From positions 620,001 to 684,000 of the forward strand of contig JAMZAV010000301.1 in assembly GCA_024449915.1 (NCBI GenBank): 64,000 nucleotides of DNA, given 5' to 3'. Made by a program: the position numbers and the translations under genes. The DNA is from Sweltsa coloradensis (lineage: Eukaryota; Arthropoda; Insecta; Plecoptera; Chloroperlidae). The notes under the pieces were generated by a model, which was given only the letters and a program-made list of their open reading frames with translations, had not been told where the DNA came from and did no database searches. Within the stretch, counting starts at the first letter, position 1. The number at the start of each line of letters is the position of its first letter. This document shows, piece by piece, positions 11,561-22,009 of this stretch.

Positions 11561-12184
11561 AGCGCCTCACGCAATAAAACGCCATTAAAACCAATAATTT
11601 TGTCCTAATTTTGCCTAAAATCCAAACGTAAAAGGTTTTTACTGTTTTATTAACAAAAAAACCTACAGAACCTTTAACATTAGGCCAATTTTAAATAAAA
11701 TGGACTTTCAAACCGAATTCGGCTAGGCCTATGTAGGCCTAGGCTGCTAGGCCCGACGGTAGGTCTAACGGCTTCGTAAAACAAACACACAAAGAACACA
11801 ATTTTCACTACGAATCACATAGTCCAATGAATGATGAAATCACGATTTACAATAAATGATAACGATATTTATTTCCAAGGTAGGCTATTATAACTAGGCC
11901 TATTTTACAACCTCTTCAAATTAGACTACAAAGCCACAACTACTTATAGCTGTATCTGAGCAGCAATTTTCATAAAAGCACTGACTAACCATTTACCAAT
12001 AAAAAAATCAATTTAACAACTTAACTCATTTCCGATTGAAAGTCCATCATATTTAAAAGAGTAACGAGAGGGGTTTTGTGTTTGTTGTTGACTTGTTAAT
12101 AAAACAGTAAAAACCTTTTTAACGTTTTAATTTTAGGCAAAATTATTGAAATGTTTTTAATGGTATTTTTTGCGTGAGGCGCTA
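11561..12184. repeat. Inverted repeat, arms about 95 bp, spacer about 436 bp
   Basis: Left arm 11561-11656 (AGCGCCTCACGCAATAAA .. GGTTTTTACTGTTTTATTAACAA) is the reverse complement of right arm 12093-12184, with scattered differences and small indels. A further partial copy of the outer end (GGAAGGCGCTAAATGGCAT) is at about 12403. The spacer holds TAGGCCTA words and no open frame. It resembles a MITE or foldback element of moderate age. Confidence 0.75.
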
Positions 12185-12757
12185 AACGGCATAAATCGTG
12201 CGCTAAATTTACAGTTTGCAACCATGCTCCAACATGGTTTGATGCGTTATCACTTACTTCGACCAACACATAAAAACGGGCAAATACTCAGCTTTTTCGA
12301 CAAAATAGGTTACTTATGGATTAAGGTAACATAATAGACCTAGGCCTGTGTGCTTATTCATAGTGGAAATTGTTTGTTTTTGGGTGAAAATAGTGTTTTT
12401 TGTGGAAGGCGCTAAATGGCATTACCAAAATGAATGCAAAAATGAATAAAAAATACGCTGAGGCTATTCAACCGTAGCTACGGGAAAATTACGTTTCTCA
12501 ATTCGTCCGTAGCATGAACTAACATCGGCGGAAATCACCGAAGGTACTCGAACTGTGGGTACGGAAAAATTAGGCCTGCTAATTTAACCGTAGGTACGGG
12601 AAGTAAATTACGTTAATTCAATAAACCACTCTGAAAATATACGAATTATGTTATAATTAATAAAGATTGAACACAAACACTAGGCTACCATTTCACTGTT
12701 GCCGGCGCGCCATGTTTATTATGACATTTACTTAGTATAGCTAGGCGGATTAGCCTA
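12185..12757. other. Spacer with a short direct repeat
   Basis: Two similar 25-bp words, ACCGTAGCTACGGGAAAATTACG (near 12471) and ACCGTAGGTACGGGAAGTAAATTACG (near 12586), are each nearly palindromic around CCGTAGSTACGG. Otherwise AT-rich with no gene signal. Confidence 0.5.
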
Positions 12758-14869
12758 ACAATTAGGGGTTTTGTGGTAGAGGGCTGAATTTTGGATTGTA
12801 TACTCAGAACAATATTACAAGAAAATTGCCTCGAGGAGCCATGAAAAAATCCATCCGGTTAAGGGGGTGGAAGGGGGTGAAAAAATGGCATTTTTCAAAT
12901 ATTCAAAAATTCAAAAATCAAACTAAATTTCATCCTAAGATTACAAAATTATTACATATTGTAGATAAAAGTCCAAATTTTAATAAAAAAAATATATATC
13001 ACCATATATGTATATCTAACCAGATTTTGCACCCTTTTTCTTTTTTTCACAAATTTACCCACTGTGCTGGGAGGATTAGCCTACCAGTTACGGGTTAAGT
13101 GATAGGGCCGTGAATTTTGTCTAAAACATTTAGAAGAATGATCTCAAAAAATTGGCCCGAGGAGCCCTAAAAAAAGTTGCTTGCTTTTAGGAGAAAGGGG
13201 GGGTGTACTAAAAGGGGTAGATAAAACTAAAATAAATAAATCCGTATTCAAATATTATATTTAGAACGCCATATTAATGTGTATTGTAGATTAAGGTCTA
13301 AACTTTAATTTAAAAAATTAAAATTTCACCATATATGTAAATCTGATCAGATTATGCGCCCTTTTCCCATTTTCATAAATTTCTTCAATGTTACGAAAGT
13401 GTTTCGTGCGACCACTCTTTTTGTCACAAATTCTCCTAGTATTACGAATTAGGACGAAAACAAGATTTTGTGATGCTTTGGGTACATTTTTACTCAACGG
13501 ACTTTGATCCCATTTTTACAAATTCACTCAATTTTAACGAAAGTGTATCGTGTGACCACTCGTTTTGTTCAAAATTATGCCAATAATAAGAAAAATGATA
13601 AAAAAAGTTTTTTACACCTTAAGTTCAGTTTCACTCAATGGACTTTGACCCCATTTTCAAAAGTTTACTCAATATTAACGAAGTCTATCATGTGATGACT
13701 CGTTTTGTCTCAAATTATCCTAATAATACGAATTAGGAAGAAAATAAGATTTTGTCATACCTTTAGTACATTTTCACTGAATGGACCAAGTTAGGTTATG
13801 TTTCTAAATAGGCTATTTTACACTTATTCTTAGAAAATAGGTCAAAGACCTTGTGTGAAAATGTACCCAAGGTGTTAAAATCTTATTTTCGTCCTAATTA
13901 GTAATAAAAGGATAATTTGAGACAAAACGACTCATCACATGATAGACTTTCGTTAATATTGAGTAAACTTTTGAAAATGGGGTCAAAGTCCATTGAGTGA
14001 AACTGTACCTAAGGTGTTAAAAAACTTTTTTTTATCCTTGTTCTTATTATTGGCATAATTTTGAACAAAACGAATGGTCACACGATACACTTTCGTTAAA
14101 ATTAGTGAATTTGTTAAAATGGGATCAAAGTCCATTGAGTAAAAATGTACCCAAAGCATCACAAAATCTTGTTTTCGTCCTAATTCGTAATATTAGGAGA
14201 ATTTGTGTCAAAAAGAGTGGTCGCACGATACACTTTCGTAATATTGAGGAAATTTATGAAAATGGGAAAAGGGTGCATAATCTGATCAGATTTACATATA
14301 TGGTGAAATTTTATTTTTTTAATTAAAGTTTAGACCTCAATCTACAATACACATTATTATGGCGTTCTAAATATAATATTTGAATACGGATATCTTTATT
14401 TTAGTTTTATCAACCCCTTTTAGTACAACCCCCCTTTCTCCTATAAGCAAGCAACTTTTTTGAGGGCTCCTCGGGCCAATTTCTTGAGATCATTCTTCTG
14501 AGTGTTTTAGACAAAATTCACGGCCCTATCACTTAACCCGTAACTGGTAGGCTAATCCTCCCAGCACAGTGGGTAAATTTGTGAAAAAAAGACAAAGGGT
14601 GCAAAATCTGGTTAAATATGTATGGCGATATATATTTTTTTATTAAAATTTGGACTTTTATCTACAATATGTAATGATTTTGTAATCTTGGGATTAAATT
14701 TAGTTTGATTTTCGAATTTTTGAATATTTGAAAAATGCCATTTTTTCACCCCCTTCTACCCCCTTAACCGGATGGATTTTTTCATGGCTCCTCGAGGCAA
14801 TTTTCTTATAATATTGTTCTGAGTATACAATCCAAAATTCAGCCCTCTACCACAAAACCCCTAATTGTT
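12758..14869. repeat. 2.1-kb inverted repeat, arms about 1,030 bp, 51-bp loop
   Basis: Left arm 12758-13788 and right arm 13840-14869 are reverse complements with only occasional substitutions (by eye about 95% identical over the outer 250 bp). The outer ends are AACAATTAGGGGTTTTGTGG and its complement. Each arm is itself repetitive. Two related units of about 330 bp (GGATTAGCCTA.CA.TTA.GGGTT ... CTCGAGGAGCC ... CACCATATATGTA) are followed by three related units of about 142 bp (CCCATTTT..AAATT..CTCAAT.TTAACGAAAGTGT.TCGTG.GACCACTCGTTTTG). Open frames at 12796, 13504 and 14105 are read-throughs. The high arm identity suggests recent formation or gene conversion. Confidence 0.9.
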
Positions 14870-15070
14870 CTTGTATTTTCCTTTAATCCGCTTGACTATG
14901 GCTGGTTGTTTATGTACTTGTGGCTTCTATAGGCACCGTGCGTTGATACTACTAGCGCTCGTAGCGGCGGATTCTAACATTAAATTGATGAAGCTGGCCA
15001 CAGCTGACGTAAAAGCTATGGTAAATGCTTGCATTTTGCTCATGTTTATGTCAGACAAGAGTGTTATTAT

Positions 15071-15952
15071 TTGCCTCCATATGACGTGAAAGTCGATGTC
15101 AGTACATTAAATTGTTTTATCTATATCAGTGTCACTATAAAATTGCCGCAATCGCAGCCTGAAAGGCCGACTAGCCCTAATCGTTCAATAAAATGTAAGC
15201 CTCGCCGGCCTAGCCTGGCCTAGGCCTAGGCCTACCTAGACTGGGCCTACAGTTCAAGGGGAACTGTCATGTCCTGCGATTGTGATACCGAATGTAGTGT
15301 TAGCATGAAGAATAATTTTGAAATGATGTGATAAGCCTAGCGTAGGTTACAAACTTTGATTGTGTTTTTTATGGGCTAGGACAAGGCCTTGGCTCATCAG
15401 ACTAAAGCAAACAAACCTAGGGCTAGGCCTAGGCCTAGCCCTCGGGGGTAGCTGGGCTTGGCCCTAGGCCTACTTCAGGGTTTTTATTGTGAATGAATTG
15501 TGTAAGATTATTGTTTCAACGTTTTGCACAAGGTGCCCAGCCTCTAAGGTAGCGAATAAAGTTGTAGGCCCCTAGCATTGACAAAACCACTAGGCCAAGG
15601 GAAGACCTAGATCAACCAAGTAGGCCTACCCTAGGTGGTAAAAACCTATGGCTTAGGCCCTAGGGCTGCATGAGGGACTTAATTTCGAGCAGAAAGTCAA
15701 AATTACTTCTACAGGCTAACAGAAGCCTACAGTCCGTAGGCCTATCACCATCGCAGGGCATGACATGACTTGACAGTTCCCCTTGAACTGTAGGCCCCAG
15801 TATGCCCCAGTCTAGCTAGGCCGCGGCCAGGCTTACATTTTATTGAACGATTAGTCAGTCTTTCAGACTGCGATTGCATCAATTTTATAGTGACACTGAC
15901 ATATAAAACAATTTAATATACTTCCATCGACTTTCACGTCATATGGAGGCAA
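15071..15952. repeat. Inverted repeat, arms about 210 bp, spacer about 457 bp
   Basis: Left arm 15071-15286 (TTGCCTCCATATGACGTGAA .. ACTGTCATGTCCTGCGAT) pairs with right arm 15744-15952 in reverse complement. Differences concentrate in the TAGGCCTA-rich part, where left and right have lost or gained units. The spacer is the densest TAGGCCTA region of the window. No open frame spans it. Confidence 0.85.
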
Positions 15953-16690
15953 GTTGACAGATGTCTGCCTCACAACTCCCGCAGTTTTAAGCTGTTTATT
16001 TCGCCCGACTTAATTTCCGTCACGTCTAACACATGACCTGCTTTGGCCAGTTCCAATCATTTTTAAAAACATTTAGGTGCATTGAAGAACGCAAGCACAC
16101 TTTTAAATCCGTATTTTTATGATTATATCGGGACGCTATCGGACACTGCATATGGTAAAGGCCATGTAAAGGCCTAGTAGGAACAGTTGTTATTCATCAA
16201 TATGGTTCGGGCAGCTGCCGCTTGTGCGCGCTGCCTGTAAATTCACTAGCGCCATCAGTGGCTATTCACCCTGCCTATATTTCTCCGCCGCGGGCATTAC
16301 GTTGCCAATATACGAACCTAGTCACGCGTACCAACCTCATAACAAAGCACCACGTTCTTCTTTGATGATGGCTGCCGTGACGTTTAAAATTGTCGAGATG
16401 CGTCTCGTATAATTCATTATAACTCTTCGACTACTATGCGAGGTATTCGCACTGACGCTTGTGAGTAGATGTCGGTGCGGGTGGGTGTTGGTGGAACTAA
16501 GTGAATAATAGAGTATCGTCCGCTCAGGTCCGAGCGTGGTGCACGTGACAGAAGTTGAGCGGGTCTCAACAGAAGTTAATGTGGAGTTTTGGTTTTGGGG
16601 AGGGAGGGAGAGAGGGATTTGCTGTTTTTCGTGCGTCACGAAACTTTTTCGTACGGATGCCCGCTGTAGGGTCTGTGGACTGTGTGGATG
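15953..16690. other. Higher-GC spacer without supported gene
   Basis: Base composition is more balanced here than in the flanks. A 118-codon open frame lies on the minus strand (16337-16693). Its translation is rich in Ser/Thr/Arg with no recognisable motif, so it is not called a gene. No TATA-type promoter arrangement or CpG-rich core was evident. Confidence 0.35.
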
Positions 16691-16835
16691 CACTTGGTGT
16701 GGCCCTCTCTATTGAAACAACTGTGGGCTAATGTCCGAGGGCTGTTTAGGAGTACTCAATTCCAAGCATTCGCATTAGTAACTAAAGAACACCCTGACAA
16801 ACTTTTAAACAGTATTGCTGATGGCACATTTCAAA
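16690..16835 (-). repeat. SINE-B body fragment
   Basis: ATGTCCGAGGGCTGTTTAGG..TTCCAAGCATTCGCATTAGTAAC matches GACGTCCGAGGGCTGTTTAATCCCTTGCATTCGCATTAACGAC at 63364-63410, the body of a tRNA-derived SINE. The tRNA head is not recognisable in this copy. The open frame 16682-16876 is a read-through of this fragment. Confidence 0.6.
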
Positions 16836-16938
16836 CCCGTGTCTTTTCTAATCAGAGTTTCAAATGTTACGCATAAGTACCTGTTTCAGTGCTAAACACA
16901 TCACATTGGTAACTATTTAGTGTACAGTTGTTGATTAA

Positions 16939-17685
16939 CTAGGCCGCTTCGCGAACGCTTTTTCCAGTCGCGTTGATGGATGAGATTTTTTTGGAATATT
17001 TCTGTCCAATGATTACGTTTTTATGTGGAATTGTGGAATCTCCTTACTTTTTCTATGGTTACTTGATATTACTTGTTCATTATACACCTGTAAAAGGCTT
17101 ATATTAAAACCTATATTTCTATGAATTTTGACCAACTTTTTCAACTTTTTCTTTCAAGAGGCACTACATCACCATAATCTTTATGTCAATGTTAAATATG
17201 AACGTTGTAGCCCCACCCGTTTGGTCAAAATCGGCCCAAATATCACGAAAATATCGTATTAAAAACCAAAGAAAAAATCCTAAAAGTACGATTTCTACAA
17301 GAAATATTTCTTCAAATGTCTCTAAAATCATAACATATATGATTTCAGTGATTTTAAACTTTCCTATAAAGTTTCATCAATATCGGAGTAGCCGTTTGCC
17401 AAATATCACGAAAATATCGCACTAAAAATCGAAAAAAATCGTAAAATTACGATATTTATGAGAAATATTTCTTCGATTGTACACAAAAACGTGGCAGGTC
17501 TAAGTTCAGAGATTTCGCAGGTCCCCTCCAATTTTCATCAAGATCGCATATGTCGTTTGCCCGGTAGAGAGCGAACAAACAGACAAAAAAACTAACAAAA
17601 ACAAAACACCCGAGCTATTTTTCTTGGGGTAACGCAAGTAAAAAAAAACACAAAGTCAAATTGAAGTCTTCGCTTCGCTCAGCCA
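16939..17685 (+). repeat. Family C element, copy 2 (with internal duplication)
   Basis: It starts CTAGGCCGCTTCGCGAACGC then CAGTCGCGTTGATGGATGAG, and ends CGCTTCGCTCAGCCA. The segment running ATCACGAAAATATCG..AAAAATC..AAAATCGTAAAA.TACGAT.T.TA..AGAAATATTTCTTC occurs twice (about 17250-17320 and 17405-17480), which makes the element longer than copy 3. TAGTGTACA is found 12 bp before the start (16918) and just after the end (17687); it may be a coincidence or a duplicated target. Confidence 0.8.
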
Positions 17686-17718
17686 AATAGTGTACAACGG
17701 TGTACAACAAATAATTAT

Positions 17719-17746
17719 GTATGTGTATATATATATATATATACAT
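17719..17746. repeat. (TG/TA)n microsatellite
   Basis: GTATGTGTATATATATATATATATAC, a short alternating purine-pyrimidine run. Confidence 0.9.
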
Positions 17747-17889
17747 TAGCATTGCAGTCTTAATATTCCGTCTAGTTATATGAAGAGAAGCTACACACGT
17801 TTAACATCATTAGGCCTGCTTGAACTTACAAAAACGAGAAATAGGACAACATTCTTTTCTGCCATTCTCGTTACACATTTTATTAACTG

Positions 17890-18460
17890 GGAAAACGCTA
17901 AAGTCCCGCCGCGTTGATGGATGAGCTTTTTTAAGTTTTTAGTTTGCGTGGGATATCTTTACTTTTGCAAGTGCTTTGTTTTGCTGCCTACGCATTGTAG
18001 GTGATTGTTGTCAAGTTTCCATTGTTTCTTGTCAATTGGTATTATTTATCGTAAAAAACTTATATTAAAAGCTTTATTTCTATGGATTCTGGCTAACTTT
18101 TTCAACTTTTTCTTTCAAAAAGTACTAAATCACCATAACCTTAATGTCCATGTGAAATATGAACGTTGTAGCCCCACCCGTTTGGGCAGAATCGGCCCAA
18201 ATATCACGAAAGTATCGCGCTAAAAATCGAAAACAATCGTAAAAGTACGATATTCATGAGAAATATTTCTTCGATTGTACCCAAAAACAATACACCTCTA
18301 AGTTCAGAGATTTCGAAGGTCCCCTCAAAATTTCATCAAGATCTCATATGCCGTTTGCCCGGTAGAGAGCGAACAAAAAAACAAAAAAACAAAAAAAAAA
18401 ACACCCGAGCTAAATTTTTTGGGGGGTCAGTGAAATTGAAGTCTTCGCTTCGCTCATCCA
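17890..18460 (+). repeat. Family C element, copy 3 (alternative 5' end)
   Basis: It starts GGAAAACGCTAAAGTCCCGC then CGCGTTGATGGATGAGC. This 5' end is shared with the nested copy at 28577-29353 but not with copies 1, 2, 5 and 6. The body and the 3' end (CTTCGCTTCGCTCATCCA) are the common ones. The 70-codon frame 18256-18468 is one of several look-alike frames produced by this repeat. Confidence 0.85.
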
Positions 18461-20339
18461 ATAAATGAGTCGCGGAACAAATAATAACAAAATAAATAAA
18501 CATTTATGTAATCAAAATAGAAGATATTAATAAATTGTCAACAGTAAAAATTACGGATATCCACTGTGTGTCACATAGTCAGTCACTAATACTACTTATA
18601 AACGATATGTTTTGATACTTATTGGACCAAACAGTAATAAATTGTTACTCGTTTTAAAGTAAGGCCGGTAAAACTTAACCGACCATTTAAACTAAATTCA
18701 GCCGTATGATGCATCGTGCGTAAGACGCGCGAGAATGTTGAAAGCTCACTTCTTGACTGACGTACGCGCCTCAAGCGTCGTATCAGTATGAGCGACGTCA
18801 AAGAGAGTCGTGATGAAGAGAGCAACCATCAGATTCACACGATTATTGGTCTATATTGGGCACGGTACTAAGAAGCCTGCCTGGGGGTTATTGCAAATAG
18901 AAGAGTAATGTTTTGTAGCTGTTTATGGTGCTTCGAAAACAAAATAATTTTATAAATTTATATTGGATTAAATGTGGATAGTAATCAATTAAATTTATTA
19001 AATTATACTTAACTTGTGAATCCCCTCCGATTGATCCATGTAGTTGATCGATTCCACGAAAAAGTATATAAAAAGGGCGATCAGCAGATTTTGTTTAAAA
19101 TAAATTAGTGTATCTCTGAAAATGAATACTATTCAATCAAGCAACAACAATTTTAATGTTATTGAATTTTACACATTATATGGAACTCGTTGTGTTGTGT
19201 TTTTTTTTTAAATTAAGTTTTATTTGGGATTAAAACTAACGATTGCTAATGCTAAGTCAGAGGCTCTTCTCATATGTCTTCATGTAAACGCACATGTATT
19301 TTTATCGTGTACTCAAGACTGAATTAGATCGGAATATAAATGAGTATTTTGATTAAAATATCTAACATCAAACATTGCAATAGGCATAATATTATTATAA
19401 AAGGCTTCGGTTTGCGTCCAAATTGAAAATATGCAGATTTATAGAAACTGTAATGTGAAAAATGATTTTATAAAAGGCTTTCAAATCTAATCGGTTCATT
19501 TGATCTTTTTAGTACCAATATGTTTGTTAATATCGTTTTTTGATGAGGCGCTTAGCGCGCCAAACTTTAACAGTGTCATGGAAGGTTTTGTACCAGACGT
19601 TTGTTTTTAATCGACTAAACTCCAATTGAAAAGTCAAAAGTTCATAACGAGATTGTTAGATTTTTTAAATTCAAACAACCTAACAATAATGACTTTTTTA
19701 ATGTATTTTTATATTTCCCTATTGACAACAGAAATAAACGAATTTCATCTAGTTAATGAATAAAAACGCACACTACAAATAAATTCATAGCATGCTACAG
19801 TAAAGATAATAAACGGAAGTATAAATTATCCTCTTGTGTCTAGAATAAATTTGACTTTGTATGGATATAAAAATTTTTATTTTTCGGGACTAATTACACC
19901 ACTTAAATGTAACAATGCTATGTAATTAAGAAACTGTCACAAAGAAAATGTTGTATAGAACAAAAACATAAAAGAAAACGTGATTTAGAAGAAATTCACA
20001 GGCACATGTTATTTGTATTTGGAAGATTTTGTGATTCTGTCTTTATAATTATTGACATAATCGAATAATGTTATATAAAGTATGATGTATTAACAAAGTT
20101 GCTAAACACTGTATCAACCTCAACCTCAAACTTGACTGACAATAATTTACTATAAGCCGAAAAGGTAATGTAATTTAATTTGGAATAAATGATTATTATA
20201 AACTAAAAGTAAAGTAAATTGAATTGAACTGAACATTTAACTAAACGAAAAAACTAAATATTATTTATTTACTTACATGTACAAATACATCTACCGAATT
20301 ATCTCGATAAAATCCAATTTCTTTCTTTCCAAGTAGCAT
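18461..20339. other. No recognisable feature
   Basis: About 1.9 kb of AT-rich sequence with no shared repeat, no tRNA-like box pair and no convincing open frame. Confidence 0.5.
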
Positions 20340-20575
20340 TGAACACCGACGTAGAGCACGTTCACTTCCTCATGATATTCACCGCGGATCCGATCATCCC
20401 CCGTGACAGCTGACAACACGTTCACTTTTCTCCCATCAGGGTTAGGGGTGGCGGTGGCGTGTCACGTAGCTAGCCTATTTCCTCTGAAACTTGATTCTTC
20501 CCGTAGTCAACAAGCCCAGCAGACGTGATTCGCAGAAAGCAAATTATCTCCCCATACTAGGACTGTGCGGGTAGA
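20340..20575. other. Higher-GC spacer
   Basis: This short region is visibly richer in G and C than its surroundings (CACCGCGGATCCGATC, GGGTTAGGGGTGGCGGTGGC). No open frame or splice-site pair was found. Confidence 0.3.
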
Positions 20576-20577
20576 AG

Positions 20578-20808
20578 ATTCGACAGTCGGGTCGGGGCAG
20601 GGTACTTAACTTCTGAGGGTTAGAGTCGGGTCGGGTAGGAAAAAGACGGACGTTATAATACTGCGTGTAAACATCATGGTTAATTTTACTTGTGAAGAAT
20701 CTTACGTCATGATTTTCTCCCAAAACAAATTCTATTGTCTGAATTTGTATTGAAATGCATTTTGTTTACGTGATAAAATTAAAATCGTCTGGACCGGCAC
20801 CTCCACCA
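20578..20808 (+). repeat. Family H element with CCGGCACCTCCACCA terminus
   Basis: It starts in GTCGGGTCGGG and GAGTCGGGTCGGGTAGG. It continues with TTATAATACTG, CATGGTTAATTTTACTTGTGAA and CATTTTGT, and ends GTCTGGACCGGCACCTCCACCA (terminus at 20794-20808). The order matches 31360-31693. The last 15 bases are shared with seven otherwise different repeats in opposite orientation. Non-coding. Confidence 0.7.
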
Positions 20809-20873
20809 TCACTAGAAATAATATATGTTTTTGTTAAACGTAAAATATAACTTTTTTACTATTGGGTCGGTCC

Positions 20874-21303
20874 CCAAATAAATAAATAATAAATAAATAA
20901 ATTTTATATTAGAGTCTACCCACTCAGTTATGTAACTGATTTTCATGGGGGACTTTAAATAAAGCGACCAAGCCAACCCTGCAAGCCCCGACGCAATCGA
21001 CGAGTGAGCGATAACCAACCAAAGATCGATATTTTTAATAGGAAATATAGCAATCAGTGGTATGGACAGTGCGAACACCCGCGAATCAACGCCAGAATCA
21101 ACAAGGCCGATTCAGAACAACTCTGAAATTTATTATGTGCTTCGTTGCTAGGACGGCTCCAAAGTCACCGTTTACAAACTCCTAAGACAAGAACTGATGG
21201 ACTGAAGTCCAAATCAGAAGGTAAAAAAAATTCTGACTTAAGCGGAATCGAACCCTGGACCTTCTGCATTGGAAGCAGATACGCTAAACACAAGACCAAC
21301 GAG
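20874..21303 (-). repeat. SINE-A, full-length copy
   Basis: This is the best-preserved copy with 4616-5037. It has an AAATAAATAAATAATAAATAAATAA tail at the left and the hairpin near the end (CAGTTATGTAACTG). The body follows, and at the right is the tRNA-like head with GGTTCGATTCCGC (B box) and a TCTGC/GCAGA arm around the CTTCCAATG loop. Similarity to the 4616 copy is high, so both inserted fairly recently. Confidence 0.85.
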
Positions 21304-21379
21304 CCACACAACAAGACTAACGACCACACAACAAGACCCAACGAGCCACACACAAGACCAACGAGCCACACAACCCGAC
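21287..21379. repeat. Minisatellite of about 20 bp derived from the SINE-A head
   Basis: ACACAAGACCAACGAGCC-like units repeat about 4.5 times with small changes (ACAAGACTAACGACC, ACAAGACCCAACGAGCC, ACAAGACCAACGAGCC). The unit is the complement of the SINE 5' end, so the array grew from the head of the SINE just to its left. Confidence 0.85.
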
Positions 21380-21489
21380 CCGAGTTATCAGGTACCCGCA
21401 CACCACTACTCCTTATATTTTATTTTCGTTCAATGTAAATACCTTGCTTCATGAGAAAAGATGGGTTCAAAAATAAAGATAAAAGTTGC

Positions 21490-21560
21490 GAGATAAAAGG
21501 TGGATTCATGACATTACGTTTGCGATGCGTTGCGTTGCGTTGCGATTTTGCGAGATATTG
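21490..21560 (+). repeat. Family F fragment with GCGTT/GCGAT pentamers
   Basis: GGTGGATTCATGACATTACG is followed by GCGATGCGTTGCGTTGCGTTGCGATTTT. The same sequence in reverse orientation is at 24135-24202. Both read-through translations contain GGFMTLR followed by alternating CDA/RCD, which is a repeat effect. Confidence 0.75.
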
Positions 21561-21641
21561 CTTTGTTCTGCATGTAGTTCACGACCTTGCGGAGAAAAAA
21601 CGCATCCACTGCCTGTGCACACTTTGTGTCGGGTCTGTTTT

Positions 21642-22009
21642 ACACATAACAAAAACTTGTAGAAATACAGCCAAACCTTACACACTCAAAAGGAATGAGA
21701 TCTAAAAAGGGCCAAGCTCATCTACCCTTCCACATAAACGTACAGTGTCCCATAACAGCATCCTCGAAAAGCTTGGCAAAATAGAATTTGCGATTATTAA
21801 TTTAACGTAATAGTTTATCCAAGTTCTTTTTTTCTAATTAATTTAAACGTAATAACATGCAAATTCTATTTTGCCAAGCTTTTCGAGGATGCTGTTATGG
21901 GACACTGTACGTTTATGTGGAAGGGTAGATGAGCTTGGCCCTTTTTTAGATCTCATTCCTTTTGAGTGTGTAAGGTTTGGCTGTATTTCTACAAGTTTTT
22001 GTTATGTGT
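21642..22009. repeat. Near-perfect inverted repeat, arms 150 bp, loop 67 bp
   Basis: Left arm 21642-21791 and right arm 21859-22009 are reverse complements with essentially one indel (AAAAA against AAAAAA in the GATCTAAAAAGGGCC part) and one end mismatch. The arms contain GCCAAGCTCATC and AAGCTTGGC. The loop contains a direct repeat of ATTAATTTAACGTAAT. A transcript would fold into a 150-bp hairpin. It could be a young foldback element or a hairpin-RNA source. Confidence 0.92.

Larger units (their letters stand above)
9300..15760. repeat. Domain dense in TAGGCCTA / GTAGGCCTAC palindromes
   Basis: Words centred on AGGCCT (TAGGCCTA, GTAGGCCTAC, CCTAGGCC and near variants) recur every 50-300 bp across this block. 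They peak at 15200-15700, where runs such as CCTAGGCCTAGGCCTAC occur. Outside the block they are rare (for example 31285, 34370 and 54510). They are inserted in otherwise ordinary AT-rich sequence and appear both inside and outside transposable elements. The cause is unknown: microsatellite-like spread, a methylation or binding-site bias, or a lineage-specific repeat. Confidence 0.7.

Noticed and set aside
12796..14326. Open frames inside the 2.1-kb inverted repeat
   Set aside because: Short, in tandem-repeated AT-rich sequence, not matching between arms as a protein would.
16337..16693. 118-codon frame on the minus strand
   Set aside because: Low-information Ser/Thr/Arg-rich translation in a GC-richer stretch, no motif, no splice or promoter support.
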